Positions 24,207-32,421 of a DNA stretch of 64,000 bases are shown piece after piece. Source of the stretch: Halobacillus sp. A5 (GTDB lineage Bacteria; Bacillota; Bacilli; Bacillales; Halobacillaceae). The translations under genes and the position numbers were made by a program. Where the stretch lies: contig NZ_JAIZEO010000003.1 in assembly GCF_024189315.1 (NCBI RefSeq), forward strand, positions 496,001-560,000, in the 5' to 3' direction. The notes below the pieces were generated by a model that was given only the letters and a program-made list of their open reading frames with translations, was not told the origin of the DNA and did no database searches. How positions within the stretch are numbered: position 1 is the first letter of the stretch; the number at the start of each line of letters is the position of its first letter.

Positions 24207-25589
24207 ATGAGGAAGGTTTACACTGCATCACTTACAGCTTTACTCGCAGCTGCCGCTTTGTTATCACCTTTAAAAGCAGAGGCAAACACAGATTTAGACG
24301 ACGTTCGTGAAGAACTGGATGAACTTCAGGATGAGCAGGGAAGCGTAGATGATAAGAAAAATGATGTGTCTGATGACAAAAGCAATACAGAAGATGATAT
24401 AGCAGAAAATGAGAAGGAACAAGAAGATACGAAGCAGCAGATGGAAGACCTGGATAACCAGCTCAGTGAAACTCAGGAGCAGTTACGCGTAAAAGAAGAT
24501 GAGATTGCTGAGACGGAAGGTGAGATTGCTCAGCTGGAGGAAGATATTGCTGAACTCAAACAACGAATTGAGGAAAGAGAAGAGCTTTTGACGGAGCGTC
24601 TGCGAGCTTTACAAAAGAGTGGTGGAGATGTACAGTATCTCGAAGTGTTAATGGGAGCTCAAAGCTTCGGTGACTTCTTAGATCGTGCTTCAGCTGTTAC
24701 GACTATTATGGATCAGGATAAAGACATCATGGATACCCATATGGAAGAGAAACAGCTTTTAGAAGAGAAACAGGTTGAAGTTGAACAGAAAATGGAAGAC
24801 TTAGAGCAGCAGAAAGCAGAATTAGAAGATATAAAAGCTGACCTTGATGAGCAGCTTGAAGAAAAAGAGTCACTTATGGAAGAATTGGAAGTACAAGAAG
24901 AAGAACTTCATGACCATAAGATGGAGCTTGAAGAAGAGGAAGAATTGCTTCAAAGTCAGGAAGCTTCCATTCAAGCTGCTATGAAGAATGCCGAAAACGA
25001 TGAAGCGAATATTCAGGCAGAAATAGAGCGCGAGAAAGAATTAGAGAAGCAGCGCGAAGCTGAGCTTCAAAAACAAAAAGAGGAAGAAGCAAAGCAGGAA
25101 GAACAAAGCGCAAGCAGCAGTTCTGGTTCTTCTGAGAGCTCAAGCAGTTCCGCAAGCAGCAGTTCAGCTGCTCCTGTCCCTGAACCGACGTCAAGCGGTA
25201 AATTCATGCGTCCAGCGAGTGGCCCGGTCACTTCTGAGATGGGATCACGTTGGGGAAGCACCCACCAGGGGATAGACATTGGCGGAAATGGAACACCGAT
25301 TGTAGCTGCAGCATCAGGTGAAGTGCTGAGATCCTATTATTCTAGTTCTTATGGTAATGTCGTATATATTTCCCACTATATAGATGGACAAGTATTCACT
25401 ACAGTTTATGCTCACATGCAGAACCGTGAAGTAAGCTCTGGTGATTCTGTAACAAAAGGACAGCAGCTTGGACGAATGGGGAACACGGGTCAATCTACTG
25501 GTCCTCACCTTCACTTTGAAGTACATGAAGGAGCCTGGACTGCCGATAAGAAGAATGCTGTTAATCCAAGAAATCACGTTGATTTTTAA
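24207..25589 (+). CDS. Secreted coiled-coil M23 peptidoglycan hydrolase (EnvC-like)
   Basis: A 460-residue exported protein: signal peptide (1-26), a very long acidic coiled coil (about 28-290), a Ser-rich linker (about 303-325), and a C-terminal M23 metallopeptidase domain. Zinc ligands are visible as His353 and Asp357 (HQGID) and His436 in GPHLHFE, with His434 as catalytic residue. It follows ftsX by 27 bases. The domain order is that of hydrolases or activators gated by FtsEX (EnvC, PcsB-like), so FtsX probably recruits it through the coiled coil. All key residues are present, so it is likely an active endopeptidase. Confidence 0.93.
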   Translation: MRKVYTASLTALLAAAALLSPLKAEANTDLDDVREELDELQDEQGSVDDKKNDVSDDKSNTEDDIAENEKEQEDTKQQMEDLDNQLSETQEQLRVKEDEIAETEGEIAQLEEDIAELKQRIEEREELLTERLRALQKSGGDVQYLEVLMGAQSFGDFLDRASAVTTIMDQDKDIMDTHMEEKQLLEEKQVEVEQKMEDLEQQKAELEDIKADLDEQLEEKESLMEELEVQEEELHDHKMELEEEEELLQSQEASIQAAMKNAENDEANIQAEIEREKELEKQREAELQKQKEEEAKQEEQSASSSSGSSESSSSSASSSSAAPVPEPTSSGKFMRPASGPVTSEMGSRWGSTHQGIDIGGNGTPIVAAASGEVLRSYYSSSYGNVVYISHYIDGQVFTTVYAHMQNREVSSGDSVTKGQQLGRMGNTGQSTGPHLHFEVHEGAWTADKKNAVNPRNHVDF

Positions 25590-25601
25590 TATAAAGAAGT
25601 T

Positions 25602-25635
25602 AAGCGCACTTTGTTTAAAACAAAGTGCGCTTTTT
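25602..25635 (+). terminator. Terminator of the ftsEX-hydrolase operon
   Basis: AGCGCACTTTGTTT pairs with AAACAAAGTGCGCT and is followed by TTTT. Confidence 0.92.
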
Positions 25636-25791
25636 GGTCCATGATGGTTTTGTGGCAAACGGAAAGGATTTCATTGAATTGTAATTAAATGTGATAGCGT
25701 CTGCTCTTTTTATTTGTTATAACTAAAGTAGTTGATTGAACCAAATCATGAAATTGAACGTTATCTATATAAATTCGTAAAGAGGTGCATT

Positions 25792-26367
25792 ATGAAACAT
25801 AAACTTTTAATTTCAGCTTTATTTTTTTTCGCTTTTCCTTTTAGTGTCCACGCCCATACTCATTTAGAGAATTCCGATCCTGATGAGGGAGAAAGTATAA
25901 CATCAGATGATTCTGTTATAACTTTAACGTTTGATTCGCCTGTCCAGGAACCTAATGAGATAACGATTTCGGAAGAATCTGGCGGTGAAACTACTATAGA
26001 GGATATTACTCATTCAACTGAGAATGTTATAGAAATCCCAATACCCGAAGATTTAGAGGGAGGGGATATCAATTTATTCTACAGCATTGTTGGAGAAGAT
26101 GGGCATGTTATGGAAGAAGAGCTTGCTTACACCTATGAAGAAATAGAAGAAGAAAATGAAAAAGAGGAAAATGAAGGTGATTATGAAACAGAGTCAGAGG
26201 ATGAAACCACTGAAGATACTGAGGAGAATAATGAGGTGAATGAAAGTGAGAGTGAAGCTGCGGGAGAAGAAGAAAGCGGATCGAATTCCTGGCTTCTCCC
26301 TGTAATCGCTGCAGGGTTAATCGCTGTGGCTGCTATTGTCTTTCTATTTACCAGGAAGAAGTCATGA
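25792..26367 (+). CDS. CopC-domain copper-binding protein with C-terminal membrane anchor
   Basis: A 191-residue exported protein. The signal peptide probably ends at VHA, leaving a mature N-terminus starting with His residues (HTHLENSDPDEGE), the usual Cu(II) site of CopC domains. The beta-barrel domain runs to about residue 115, followed by a Glu-rich linker (about 116-165), one membrane helix and a short basic tail. It overlaps the copD start (ATGA). B. subtilis YcnJ holds CopC and CopD as one protein; here they are separate. The role is presumably copper acquisition. The ATG at 25792 has AGAGGTG upstream. Confidence 0.87.
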   Translation: MKHKLLISALFFFAFPFSVHAHTHLENSDPDEGESITSDDSVITLTFDSPVQEPNEITISEESGGETTIEDITHSTENVIEIPIPEDLEGGDINLFYSIVGEDGHVMEEELAYTYEEIEEENEKEENEGDYETESEDETTEDTEENNEVNESESEAAGEEESGSNSWLLPVIAAGLIAVAAIVFLFTRKKS

Positions 26368-27509
26368 GCTATGCATTAACCAACGGTCTGATTTATGTAT
26401 GTTTTGCTATAATCTTTGGAGGCAGTATTCTTGCCCTGATCCCAAATGTTCTTAAAGTGGAAGTTACATTATCGAGAAAAACGCTGGTTATGGCAGGAGC
26501 TCTAGTGCCGGTCCTGGCAGTGGTTCCAGTCTTAATTTTAACCGGCAATGTAAATAAGTATCAAGACTATGGAGTCGTATCCAGCTTTTTATTTGTTGTA
26601 CAGGAGATCGAGACAGGGCGTGCGTGGACGGTTCTGCTTGTGTTCAGTATTCTATATATAATTATAATGGCGTTTGTGAAAAACCGTGTGGCTGTATACA
26701 CAGCTGGTCTTTTTCTCGCAGTGGGAATGGTTTTAACCCAAAGTATAGTAGGCCATGCAGCTAATATGGCAAGTTATCCTGGAGCCTTATCCCATACAGT
26801 CCATATGGCAGCTGTCAGCTGCTGGGCAGGAATCTTACTAGTGGTTAGCTGGTTCTCAAAAAACGATGATAACTGGCAGGCATTTATTGACTGGTTTACC
26901 TTTATAGCTATAGGTTGTATTTTCATGCTGTCGTTTACAGGTCTCTTTATGAGCTTTACTTTAACTGACGGCATCGTTCAGTCGTGGGTAATGCCTTATG
27001 GGCAAGCCTTGTTAATCAAGCACTTGTTCTTTCTTATTCTTCTTCTTTTCGCTTTTATAAATGGTTTTTTAATAAGAAAGAAAGTGAAACAATCTTATAC
27101 CTTTTCACCTCGTAAATGGTGGAAGGCAGAAAGTGTCATTGTGCTTGCTGTTTTCGGTCTGACTGGATTCATGAGTGAAACAGAGCCTCCACATAACGCT
27201 GTTCAGACAATGAGTAATGAAGACTCCTCTATTCTTTTTCGAACTTTTGCCTCCGTAGACGCGGGAAACGATATTTATTTAAGTCCTGATTTAATGAGTG
27301 TTTTCTTTTTCTTAATATCATTCTTATTTATCGTTCTTACGATTCTTTTGTTCTCTAATCGCAATTCTGCAGGGGGCGCTCTGCTAATGAGTGTTCTTGC
27401 TGTATTCAGCTTGTATATCGGTCTTATGAGCAGCTTAGAAAGCGATGAAGTGAATACTGCGGAGAATGTTTATTCCGTTCTGGTACATGCATTGAAAATT
27501 GTGGCATAA
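26364..27509 (+). CDS. CopD-domain copper transport membrane protein
   Basis: A 381-residue protein with about nine membrane segments and the CopD domain (residues about 150-260), including VGHAANMASYPGALSHTVHMAAVSCWAGILLVV, whose His and Met residues are candidate copper ligands. It overlaps the CopC-type gene by four bases, so the two are translated together. By analogy with YcnJ it probably imports copper. No copper-responsive regulator lies nearby. A terminator follows. Confidence 0.87.
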   Translation: MSYALTNGLIYVCFAIIFGGSILALIPNVLKVEVTLSRKTLVMAGALVPVLAVVPVLILTGNVNKYQDYGVVSSFLFVVQEIETGRAWTVLLVFSILYIIIMAFVKNRVAVYTAGLFLAVGMVLTQSIVGHAANMASYPGALSHTVHMAAVSCWAGILLVVSWFSKNDDNWQAFIDWFTFIAIGCIFMLSFTGLFMSFTLTDGIVQSWVMPYGQALLIKHLFFLILLLFAFINGFLIRKKVKQSYTFSPRKWWKAESVIVLAVFGLTGFMSETEPPHNAVQTMSNEDSSILFRTFASVDAGNDIYLSPDLMSVFFFLISFLFIVLTILLFSNRNSAGGALLMSVLAVFSLYIGLMSSLESDEVNTAENVYSVLVHALKIVA

Positions 27510-27521
27510 GTTAATAAAAAG

Positions 27522-27554
27522 AGCATCGCACATTTACGTTGTGGTGCTTTTTTT
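27522..27554 (+). terminator. Terminator of the copC-copD pair
   Basis: AGCATCGCA pairs with a GTGGTGCT-containing arm (G-T pairs included) and is followed by TTTTTTT. Confidence 0.75.
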
Positions 27555-27605
27555 GCTAGTATAGAATCAGCTAGTAGAAATATTTTACACAGAAGGGTGA
27601 ATGCG

Positions 27606-29105
27606 ATGAATGTAAGGGCACGTTTCGTCGCGATCATAGTGGTGCTTGCCGTTCTCATAGGGGCCGCCGGGTCGTATGTCGGAATTCAATACTTCGGAAC
27701 AACATCAAATGATAATTCCGATCAAACTGCCAACGCTGATCAGGACGCAGAGAATTTTGCAAGTTTATCTGAAGATGAACAGAAAGAGTTTATTGAAGGG
27801 TTATCAGGCGGGGAAGACATAGAAAAGGTGGAGCAGGCCTTTAGTGTTATTCAAGACAATTCTTTAGTTGAAGCTGATAAGGACCAGCTGATAGAAGGAG
27901 CAATTGAAGGGATGCTCGGTACGCTGGATGACCCTTATAGTACTTATATGGATCAGGAAACCATGAAAGAATTTGATCAATCGATTGAGTCTTCTTTCCA
28001 GGGGATCGGGGCAGAAGTAAGCATGGTTAATGAAAAAGTGACTGTAGTAGCCCCTATTAAAGGATCACCGGCCGAAGAAGCAGGTCTTAAACCAAATGAT
28101 CAAATTCTTGAAGTAGATGGGGAAAGTGTCGAAGGTCTTGAACTTTATGACGCCGTATCGAAAATCCGCGGAGAAAAAGGGACAGAGGTGACACTTACTG
28201 TTGAACGTCCGGGTTCCAGTGATCCGTTAACGGTGGAATTAGTAAGAGACGATATTCCTCTTGAAACTGTGTATACCGATACAAAAACAGTAGATGGGAA
28301 AAAAGCTGGCGTCATCGAGATTACCTCCTTCTCACAAGAGACCTCTAAAGAGTTTGAAGAGGCGTTGAACGAACTCGAAGGGGAAGATATCGAGGGACTG
28401 GTTATTGATGTGCGTGGTAACCCTGGAGGACTGTTTACTGATGTGCAGGACATTCTCGAACAGTTTATAACGGATGAACAGCCTTACGTTCAAATTGAAG
28501 ATAGTGAAGGCGAAGTTAGTGAATATGCTTCAGAGTTAAAAGAAACAAAAGATTACCCTATTACGATTCTGCAGGATGAGGGAAGTGCATCTGCTTCAGA
28601 GATTCTCGCTGCAGCAATGAATGAAGCAGGCGGATATGATGTAGTAGGTACAACAAGCTTTGGAAAAGGAACGGTTCAACAAACGATTCCTATGGGGGAT
28701 GGAAGTACGATCAAGCTGACTCTTTATAAATGGTTGACTCCTGAAGGGAATTGGATTCATGAAGAAGGGGTAGAACCTACCGTTGAGCAGAAGCAGCCTG
28801 AATATTTCTACACGAACCCGGTGGAGATAGAAGAAACCTTATCGTTTGATGACAATAATGAACAGGTCGAGAACGTTCAAATTATGCTCGAAGGAATGGA
28901 TTATGACCCTGGGCGTACAGACGGATACTTTAGTGAGGAAACTGAAGCGGCTGTTTCAGAATTTCAGGCTGATGAAGGTATTGAACAAACTGGTGAAGTC
29001 AATGAAGAAACAGGCGGCCGCATCCAAGAGATAATTGTTGAGGAAGTTCGAAGTGATGATAATGATCGTCAAATGAATAAAGCGTTAGAAGTTTTGTTCG
29101 AATAA
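27606..29105 (+). CDS. ctpB: Carboxyl-terminal processing serine protease (S41)
   Basis: A membrane-anchored protease outside the cytoplasm, 499 residues. One N-terminal membrane segment (about 6-28) is followed by a PDZ domain (about 120-200), the S41 catalytic domain and a C-terminal peptidoglycan-binding domain (about 410-470). The catalytic Ser329 (GSASASEIL), Lys354 and Gln358 (FGKGTVQ) are present with the expected spacing. In B. subtilis CtpB activates sigma-K signalling during sporulation and lies next to minJ, as here. ATG 27606 is used because AGAAGGGTGA precedes it. Confidence 0.92.
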   Translation: MNVRARFVAIIVVLAVLIGAAGSYVGIQYFGTTSNDNSDQTANADQDAENFASLSEDEQKEFIEGLSGGEDIEKVEQAFSVIQDNSLVEADKDQLIEGAIEGMLGTLDDPYSTYMDQETMKEFDQSIESSFQGIGAEVSMVNEKVTVVAPIKGSPAEEAGLKPNDQILEVDGESVEGLELYDAVSKIRGEKGTEVTLTVERPGSSDPLTVELVRDDIPLETVYTDTKTVDGKKAGVIEITSFSQETSKEFEEALNELEGEDIEGLVIDVRGNPGGLFTDVQDILEQFITDEQPYVQIEDSEGEVSEYASELKETKDYPITILQDEGSASASEILAAAMNEAGGYDVVGTTSFGKGTVQQTIPMGDGSTIKLTLYKWLTPEGNWIHEEGVEPTVEQKQPEYFYTNPVEIEETLSFDDNNEQVENVQIMLEGMDYDPGRTDGYFSEETEAAVSEFQADEGIEQTGEVNEETGGRIQEIIVEEVRSDDNDRQMNKALEVLFE

Positions 29106-29138
29106 GCAGGAATTGAAGTGTTTTTCTCGAATATAAGT

Positions 29139-29166
29139 CCGTAGTCCAATGACTGCGGATTTTTTC
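29139..29166 (+). terminator. Terminator of ctpB
   Basis: CCGTAGTC pairs with GACTGCGG (one G-T pair) around CAAT and is followed by ATTTTTTC. It overlaps the region a longer minJ reading frame would use. Confidence 0.8.
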
Positions 29167-29193
29167 GAGAGAACGGAGAAGGGAAGGGAACTT

Positions 29194-30375
29194 GTGGAGA
29201 TTTGGTTAAACGAAATATGGAGAGGTTTTATTAGGCTTGGTATGCAGCCTTTACTTTATTGGTCGATATTATTGCTGTTTTTAATTTCAGTACGGAGAAT
29301 GAAACAAGAAAGAAAACGTTTTGGCACTCGTGTGTATGATATTTTTACTGAAGGTCGCAGTACGTGGAAGATTTCTTTAATTTCAGGACTTTTTTTATCC
29401 TTATTCTTAATAGGAGCTGGAGTAGTATTACCCTATGAATTTTTTCTTTTAGTTGCAGCCGTGTCCATTCTTTTTAGTCTGCCGCTGAAATTGAGACTAT
29501 TGTCGCCGGTCTATACGGTGGGGGTGACGATTGTTTTTCTTTATTTCCTGCCATGGATTCCAGAAGGAGAGGTACCTGAGTCTTTTATTTCTAACCTGAC
29601 CTCTGTGTCTCTCCCTGCACTAGCTATATTAATGAGTTTACTCTTTATTATTGAAGGAATAATTTTAACTAAAACGTCTTCAAGACGTACGTTTCCTGAA
29701 CGTATCGTAAGCTCTCGAGGAAAAAAAATCGGCCAGCACCGTGTTAAGAAAATAGCTTTGATTCCAATGGCTTCTTTATTCCCGTCAGGAATGATCGAGC
29801 CTCTGGCCCCATGGTGGCCGGTCTTCGACATAGCTGGGTCTGCTTATGGGATAGTCGTTTTCCCTATATTGCTCGGGTATGAATGGATTGCTCGTGCTCA
29901 ATCTCCTAAATTTTCAGCAATTACGTTAGGTAAACAAACCATTGGAATCGCTGTGCTTACGATGTTTACTGCTGCAGCCAGTATTTATATTCCATTGCTT
30001 TCAATAATTGCTGTAGGGATAGCGGCAGTGGGAAGAATTATTATTTATATGCTCCATAAGAGCAGGGAAAAAAGTAAGCCCTATTTTACACAGGATCATA
30101 GAGGGGTCAGGATATTAGGCACAATTCCCGGGAGTCCGGCAGATGAAATGGATTTACTTCCTGGGGAACTGATTGTAAAGGTGAATGGTATTCCTGTGAA
30201 GTCAGTGCATGAATTCTATGAAGCTTTACAAATCAACCGCGCTTTTACTAAAGTGGAGGTTCGGGATTTCAGAGGAGAAAACCGCTTCGAGCAACGGGCC
30301 ATGTATGAAGGAGATCATCACCAATTAGGCCTTCTATTTGTGGAAGAGGCTTCTTATGAATCTGCTGCTTTATAA
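29194..30375 (+). CDS. minJ: Topological division-site determinant MinJ (PDZ membrane protein)
   Basis: MinJ bridges DivIVA and MinD at poles and septa in Bacilli. The 393-residue product has about eight membrane segments followed by a cytosolic C-terminal PDZ domain (VRILGTIPGSPADEMDLLPGELIVKVNGIPV). The size agrees with B. subtilis MinJ (397), and the position after ctpB is conserved. GTG at 29194 is chosen because AAGGGAAGG precedes it; the ATG at 29149 lies inside the ctpB terminator. A terminator follows. Confidence 0.88.
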   Translation: MEIWLNEIWRGFIRLGMQPLLYWSILLLFLISVRRMKQERKRFGTRVYDIFTEGRSTWKISLISGLFLSLFLIGAGVVLPYEFFLLVAAVSILFSLPLKLRLLSPVYTVGVTIVFLYFLPWIPEGEVPESFISNLTSVSLPALAILMSLLFIIEGIILTKTSSRRTFPERIVSSRGKKIGQHRVKKIALIPMASLFPSGMIEPLAPWWPVFDIAGSAYGIVVFPILLGYEWIARAQSPKFSAITLGKQTIGIAVLTMFTAAASIYIPLLSIIAVGIAAVGRIIIYMLHKSREKSKPYFTQDHRGVRILGTIPGSPADEMDLLPGELIVKVNGIPVKSVHEFYEALQINRAFTKVEVRDFRGENRFEQRAMYEGDHHQLGLLFVEEASYESAAL

Positions 30376-30391
30376 ATAGATAGACCCTCCA

Positions 30392-30424
30392 AAGGAACCC
30401 TCATTTAAGAGGGTTCCTTCTTTA
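30392..30424 (+). terminator. Terminator of minJ
   Basis: A perfect 11-bp stem (AAGGAACCCTC / GAGGGTTCCTT) is followed by CTTT. Confidence 0.85.
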
Positions 30425-30493
30425 TAAAGAATAAAACAGTTAAAGTCACACGCCTTATTTTTTGAATATTTAATGAAAAGTCCTGAATCTTAA

Positions 30494-30543
30494 TGAAAAT
30501 GATTCTCAAATTCATTGACACAAAGCAAATTACCTTCTAAACT
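30494..30543 (+). promoter_or_regulatory. Fur box and sigma-A promoter of the siderophore ATPase gene
   Basis: TGAAAATGATTCTCA (30494-30508) matches the 7-1-7 Fur box TGATAATNATTATCA at 12 of 14 positions. A perfect TTGACA (30515-30520), 17 nt and TAAACT (30538-30543) follow. The Fur box ends just before the -35 box, so repression by iron is expected. Confidence 0.75.
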
Positions 30544-30650
30544 AAAGAGAGTTAAAACTAGATATTCTTGCACATAAATTTTTTGAATATATATGAAATT
30601 ATACTTACACCACCAGGCAAACGGGGCGTTTGTAAAAGGAGAGAGACTAG

Positions 30651-31499
30651 ATGGAGTCACTATTGGCAAATAATCTGACATTAGGGTATGGAGACCAGGT
30701 AATTATTGATTCCTTAGATATTAAAATACCTAAAGGTAAAGTGACTGTGTTAATTGGCGGTAATGGCTGCGGAAAGTCAACTCTGCTTCGGTCGCTGGCT
30801 CGTTTACTTAAACCTAAATCAGGTGAGGTTATCCTGGATAGCTCGGATATCTCTAAGATGAGAACAAAAGAAGTCGCTAAGAAAATGGCCATTCTGCCTC
30901 AAAGTCCGACGACGCCTGAGGGACTCACAGTTTATCAGCTTGTAAAGCAGGGACGATATCCTTATCAAAGCTGGGCTAAACGGTGGTCAGCCGAGGATGA
31001 AGAAGCGGTCACAAAAGCTTTGACGGATACAAATTTAACAGAATTGAAGGATCGGACCGTTGACTCATTGTCAGGAGGGCAGCGCCAGCGGGCATGGATT
31101 GCTATGACACTTGCTCAAAATACTGACTTACTGCTGCTGGATGAGCCCACTACCTATTTAGATATGACGCATCAAATTGATATTCTCGACCTTCTGTTTG
31201 ATTTGAATCAGGATAACGGACGTACGGTAGTTATGGTATTGCATGATATTAATTTAGCCTGCCGCTATGCTGATCATATTGTAGCAGTTAAGGATAAGGA
31301 AGTTTATGCCCAGGGTAAGCCTGAAGATGTAGTCACATGCGAGCTTATGCAGCATGTTTTTGAAATGAATTGTGACGTGCGTCAGGATCCTTTATTTGGT
31401 ACACCGATGTGTATTCCTCATGGGAAAGGCCGCTGCTTGATTAAGGAAGCTCAGGCTGAGGCTCAAGCACAGCAGCCAACAAAAACGGTTGTTATATAA
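30651..31499 (+). CDS. Iron-siderophore ABC transporter ATPase (FecE/FhuC/YusV type)
   Basis: A 282-residue ATPase with Walker A GGNGCGKST, signature LSGGQRQRAWIAMTLAQ and Walker B LLLLDEPTTYLDM, the form typical of ferric siderophore importers. The C-terminus carries extra Cys/His residues and an Ala/Gln-rich tail. No permease or binding protein lies beside it. B. subtilis YusV is a similar stand-alone ATPase that serves several siderophore permeases, so this is probably its equivalent. It is preceded by a Fur box and followed by a terminator, so it is a single-gene unit. Confidence 0.9.
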   Translation: MESLLANNLTLGYGDQVIIDSLDIKIPKGKVTVLIGGNGCGKSTLLRSLARLLKPKSGEVILDSSDISKMRTKEVAKKMAILPQSPTTPEGLTVYQLVKQGRYPYQSWAKRWSAEDEEAVTKALTDTNLTELKDRTVDSLSGGQRQRAWIAMTLAQNTDLLLLDEPTTYLDMTHQIDILDLLFDLNQDNGRTVVMVLHDINLACRYADHIVAVKDKEVYAQGKPEDVVTCELMQHVFEMNCDVRQDPLFGTPMCIPHGKGRCLIKEAQAEAQAQQPTKTVVI

Positions 31500-31508
31500 G
31501 GGAAACAC

Positions 31509-31546
31509 TAAAGCCCCTCCAGATTGAACTGGAAGGGGCTTTTTAA
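31509..31546. terminator. Bidirectional terminator between the ATPase and dehalogenase genes
   Basis: AAGCCCCTCCAG pairs with CTGGAAGGGGCTT (one bulge) and is followed by T residues on the plus strand. On the minus strand it would act only weakly, just at the stop of the dehalogenase gene. Confidence 0.75.
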
Positions 31547-32202
31547 AGTTTTTCTCCAGGTATTGAATTCAAGTTATTGATCGTGTAGTCCGGCTCAACC
31601 CCGAGACGGGGCCACGGCAGATTATGCCGGTTTACCCATGCAGTGTGAAACCCATACAGAGAGGCTCCTGCAACATCCCAGGGGTTACTGGAGAAGAATA
31701 GAACTTCTTCTTTATCTGCACCTGCCTGTTCAGCAGCATATTGGTATGCATGTGGATGAGGTTTGTAAACTTTCGGATCGTCGGCACTTAATAAGGAAAA
31801 TGAATCACTTAGCTTATTATTTTGAAGCAGAGGTTCCAGCATAGACTTTGTACCGTTAGAAAAAATGGTGAATGGAAGGTCCGGATACTTTTCTTTTAAA
31901 GAATGAACTTCTTCGTAAGGAATTAATTTTTCATATTGCGCCATTAAGGCCGAAATAATATCATCCCCAAATTTCACGTCACTTTTCAGTAAAGCATCTT
32001 TTAAAGCCCATCTTGTTATTATATCGAACGGAATATAACTGTCAGCTAGTTGGCGGACCATAAAGTAGTGAATCTGACTGCTGCGCCACTCCTGGCTGAT
32101 TTGTTTACCCTTGTCAGGAAAAAAATCATGGATGGCCCTGCCGACGGAATGAACATCAAATAAGGTGCCGTACGCGTCGAAAACAAACGCTTCATACTTC
32201 AT
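31543..32202 (-). CDS. Haloacid dehalogenase, type II (HAD superfamily)
   Basis: A 219-residue cytosolic hydrolase. Asp9 in FVFDAYGTLFD is the nucleophile. FSNGT provides the motif II Ser, KVYKPHPHAY the motif III Lys, and SSNPWDVAGASLYGFHTAWVNR the motif IV region characteristic of (S)-2-haloacid dehalogenases. The natural substrate in such bacteria is often not a haloacid, so the activity is tentative. The start at 32202 has GAGGAATT upstream; the longer frame to 32244 lacks family similarity. It is convergent with the siderophore ATPase gene. Confidence 0.85.
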   Translation of the reverse strand: MKYEAFVFDAYGTLFDVHSVGRAIHDFFPDKGKQISQEWRSSQIHYFMVRQLADSYIPFDIITRWALKDALLKSDVKFGDDIISALMAQYEKLIPYEEVHSLKEKYPDLPFTIFSNGTKSMLEPLLQNNKLSDSFSLLSADDPKVYKPHPHAYQYAAEQAGADKEEVLFFSSNPWDVAGASLYGFHTAWVNRHNLPWPRLGVEPDYTINNLNSIPGEKL

Positions 32203-32421
32203 CGTAATTCCTCCTCTAAGACTTCCTTTTTCCCTTCCAATCATTCAGGTAAACCGGCTAAAGATGACAGAGCAGGCAAATAAGAGTACACTAGAACATG
32301 ATTTCTCAGGATAGTTCACAAAAATTTCAGAGGGTAAAGCCTTATGATCCCTCTATTTCGTGATATGATTTGATAGTAAGAATTTTAAACGATTGATTAT
32401 ATACAGAGGAAGGGTAAGACG

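Noticed and set aside
29149-29193. Longer N-terminus for MinJ from ATG 29149
   Set aside because: That ATG lies in the loop and right arm of the ctpB terminator and has no ribosome site; GTG 29194 is well placed and gives the family length.
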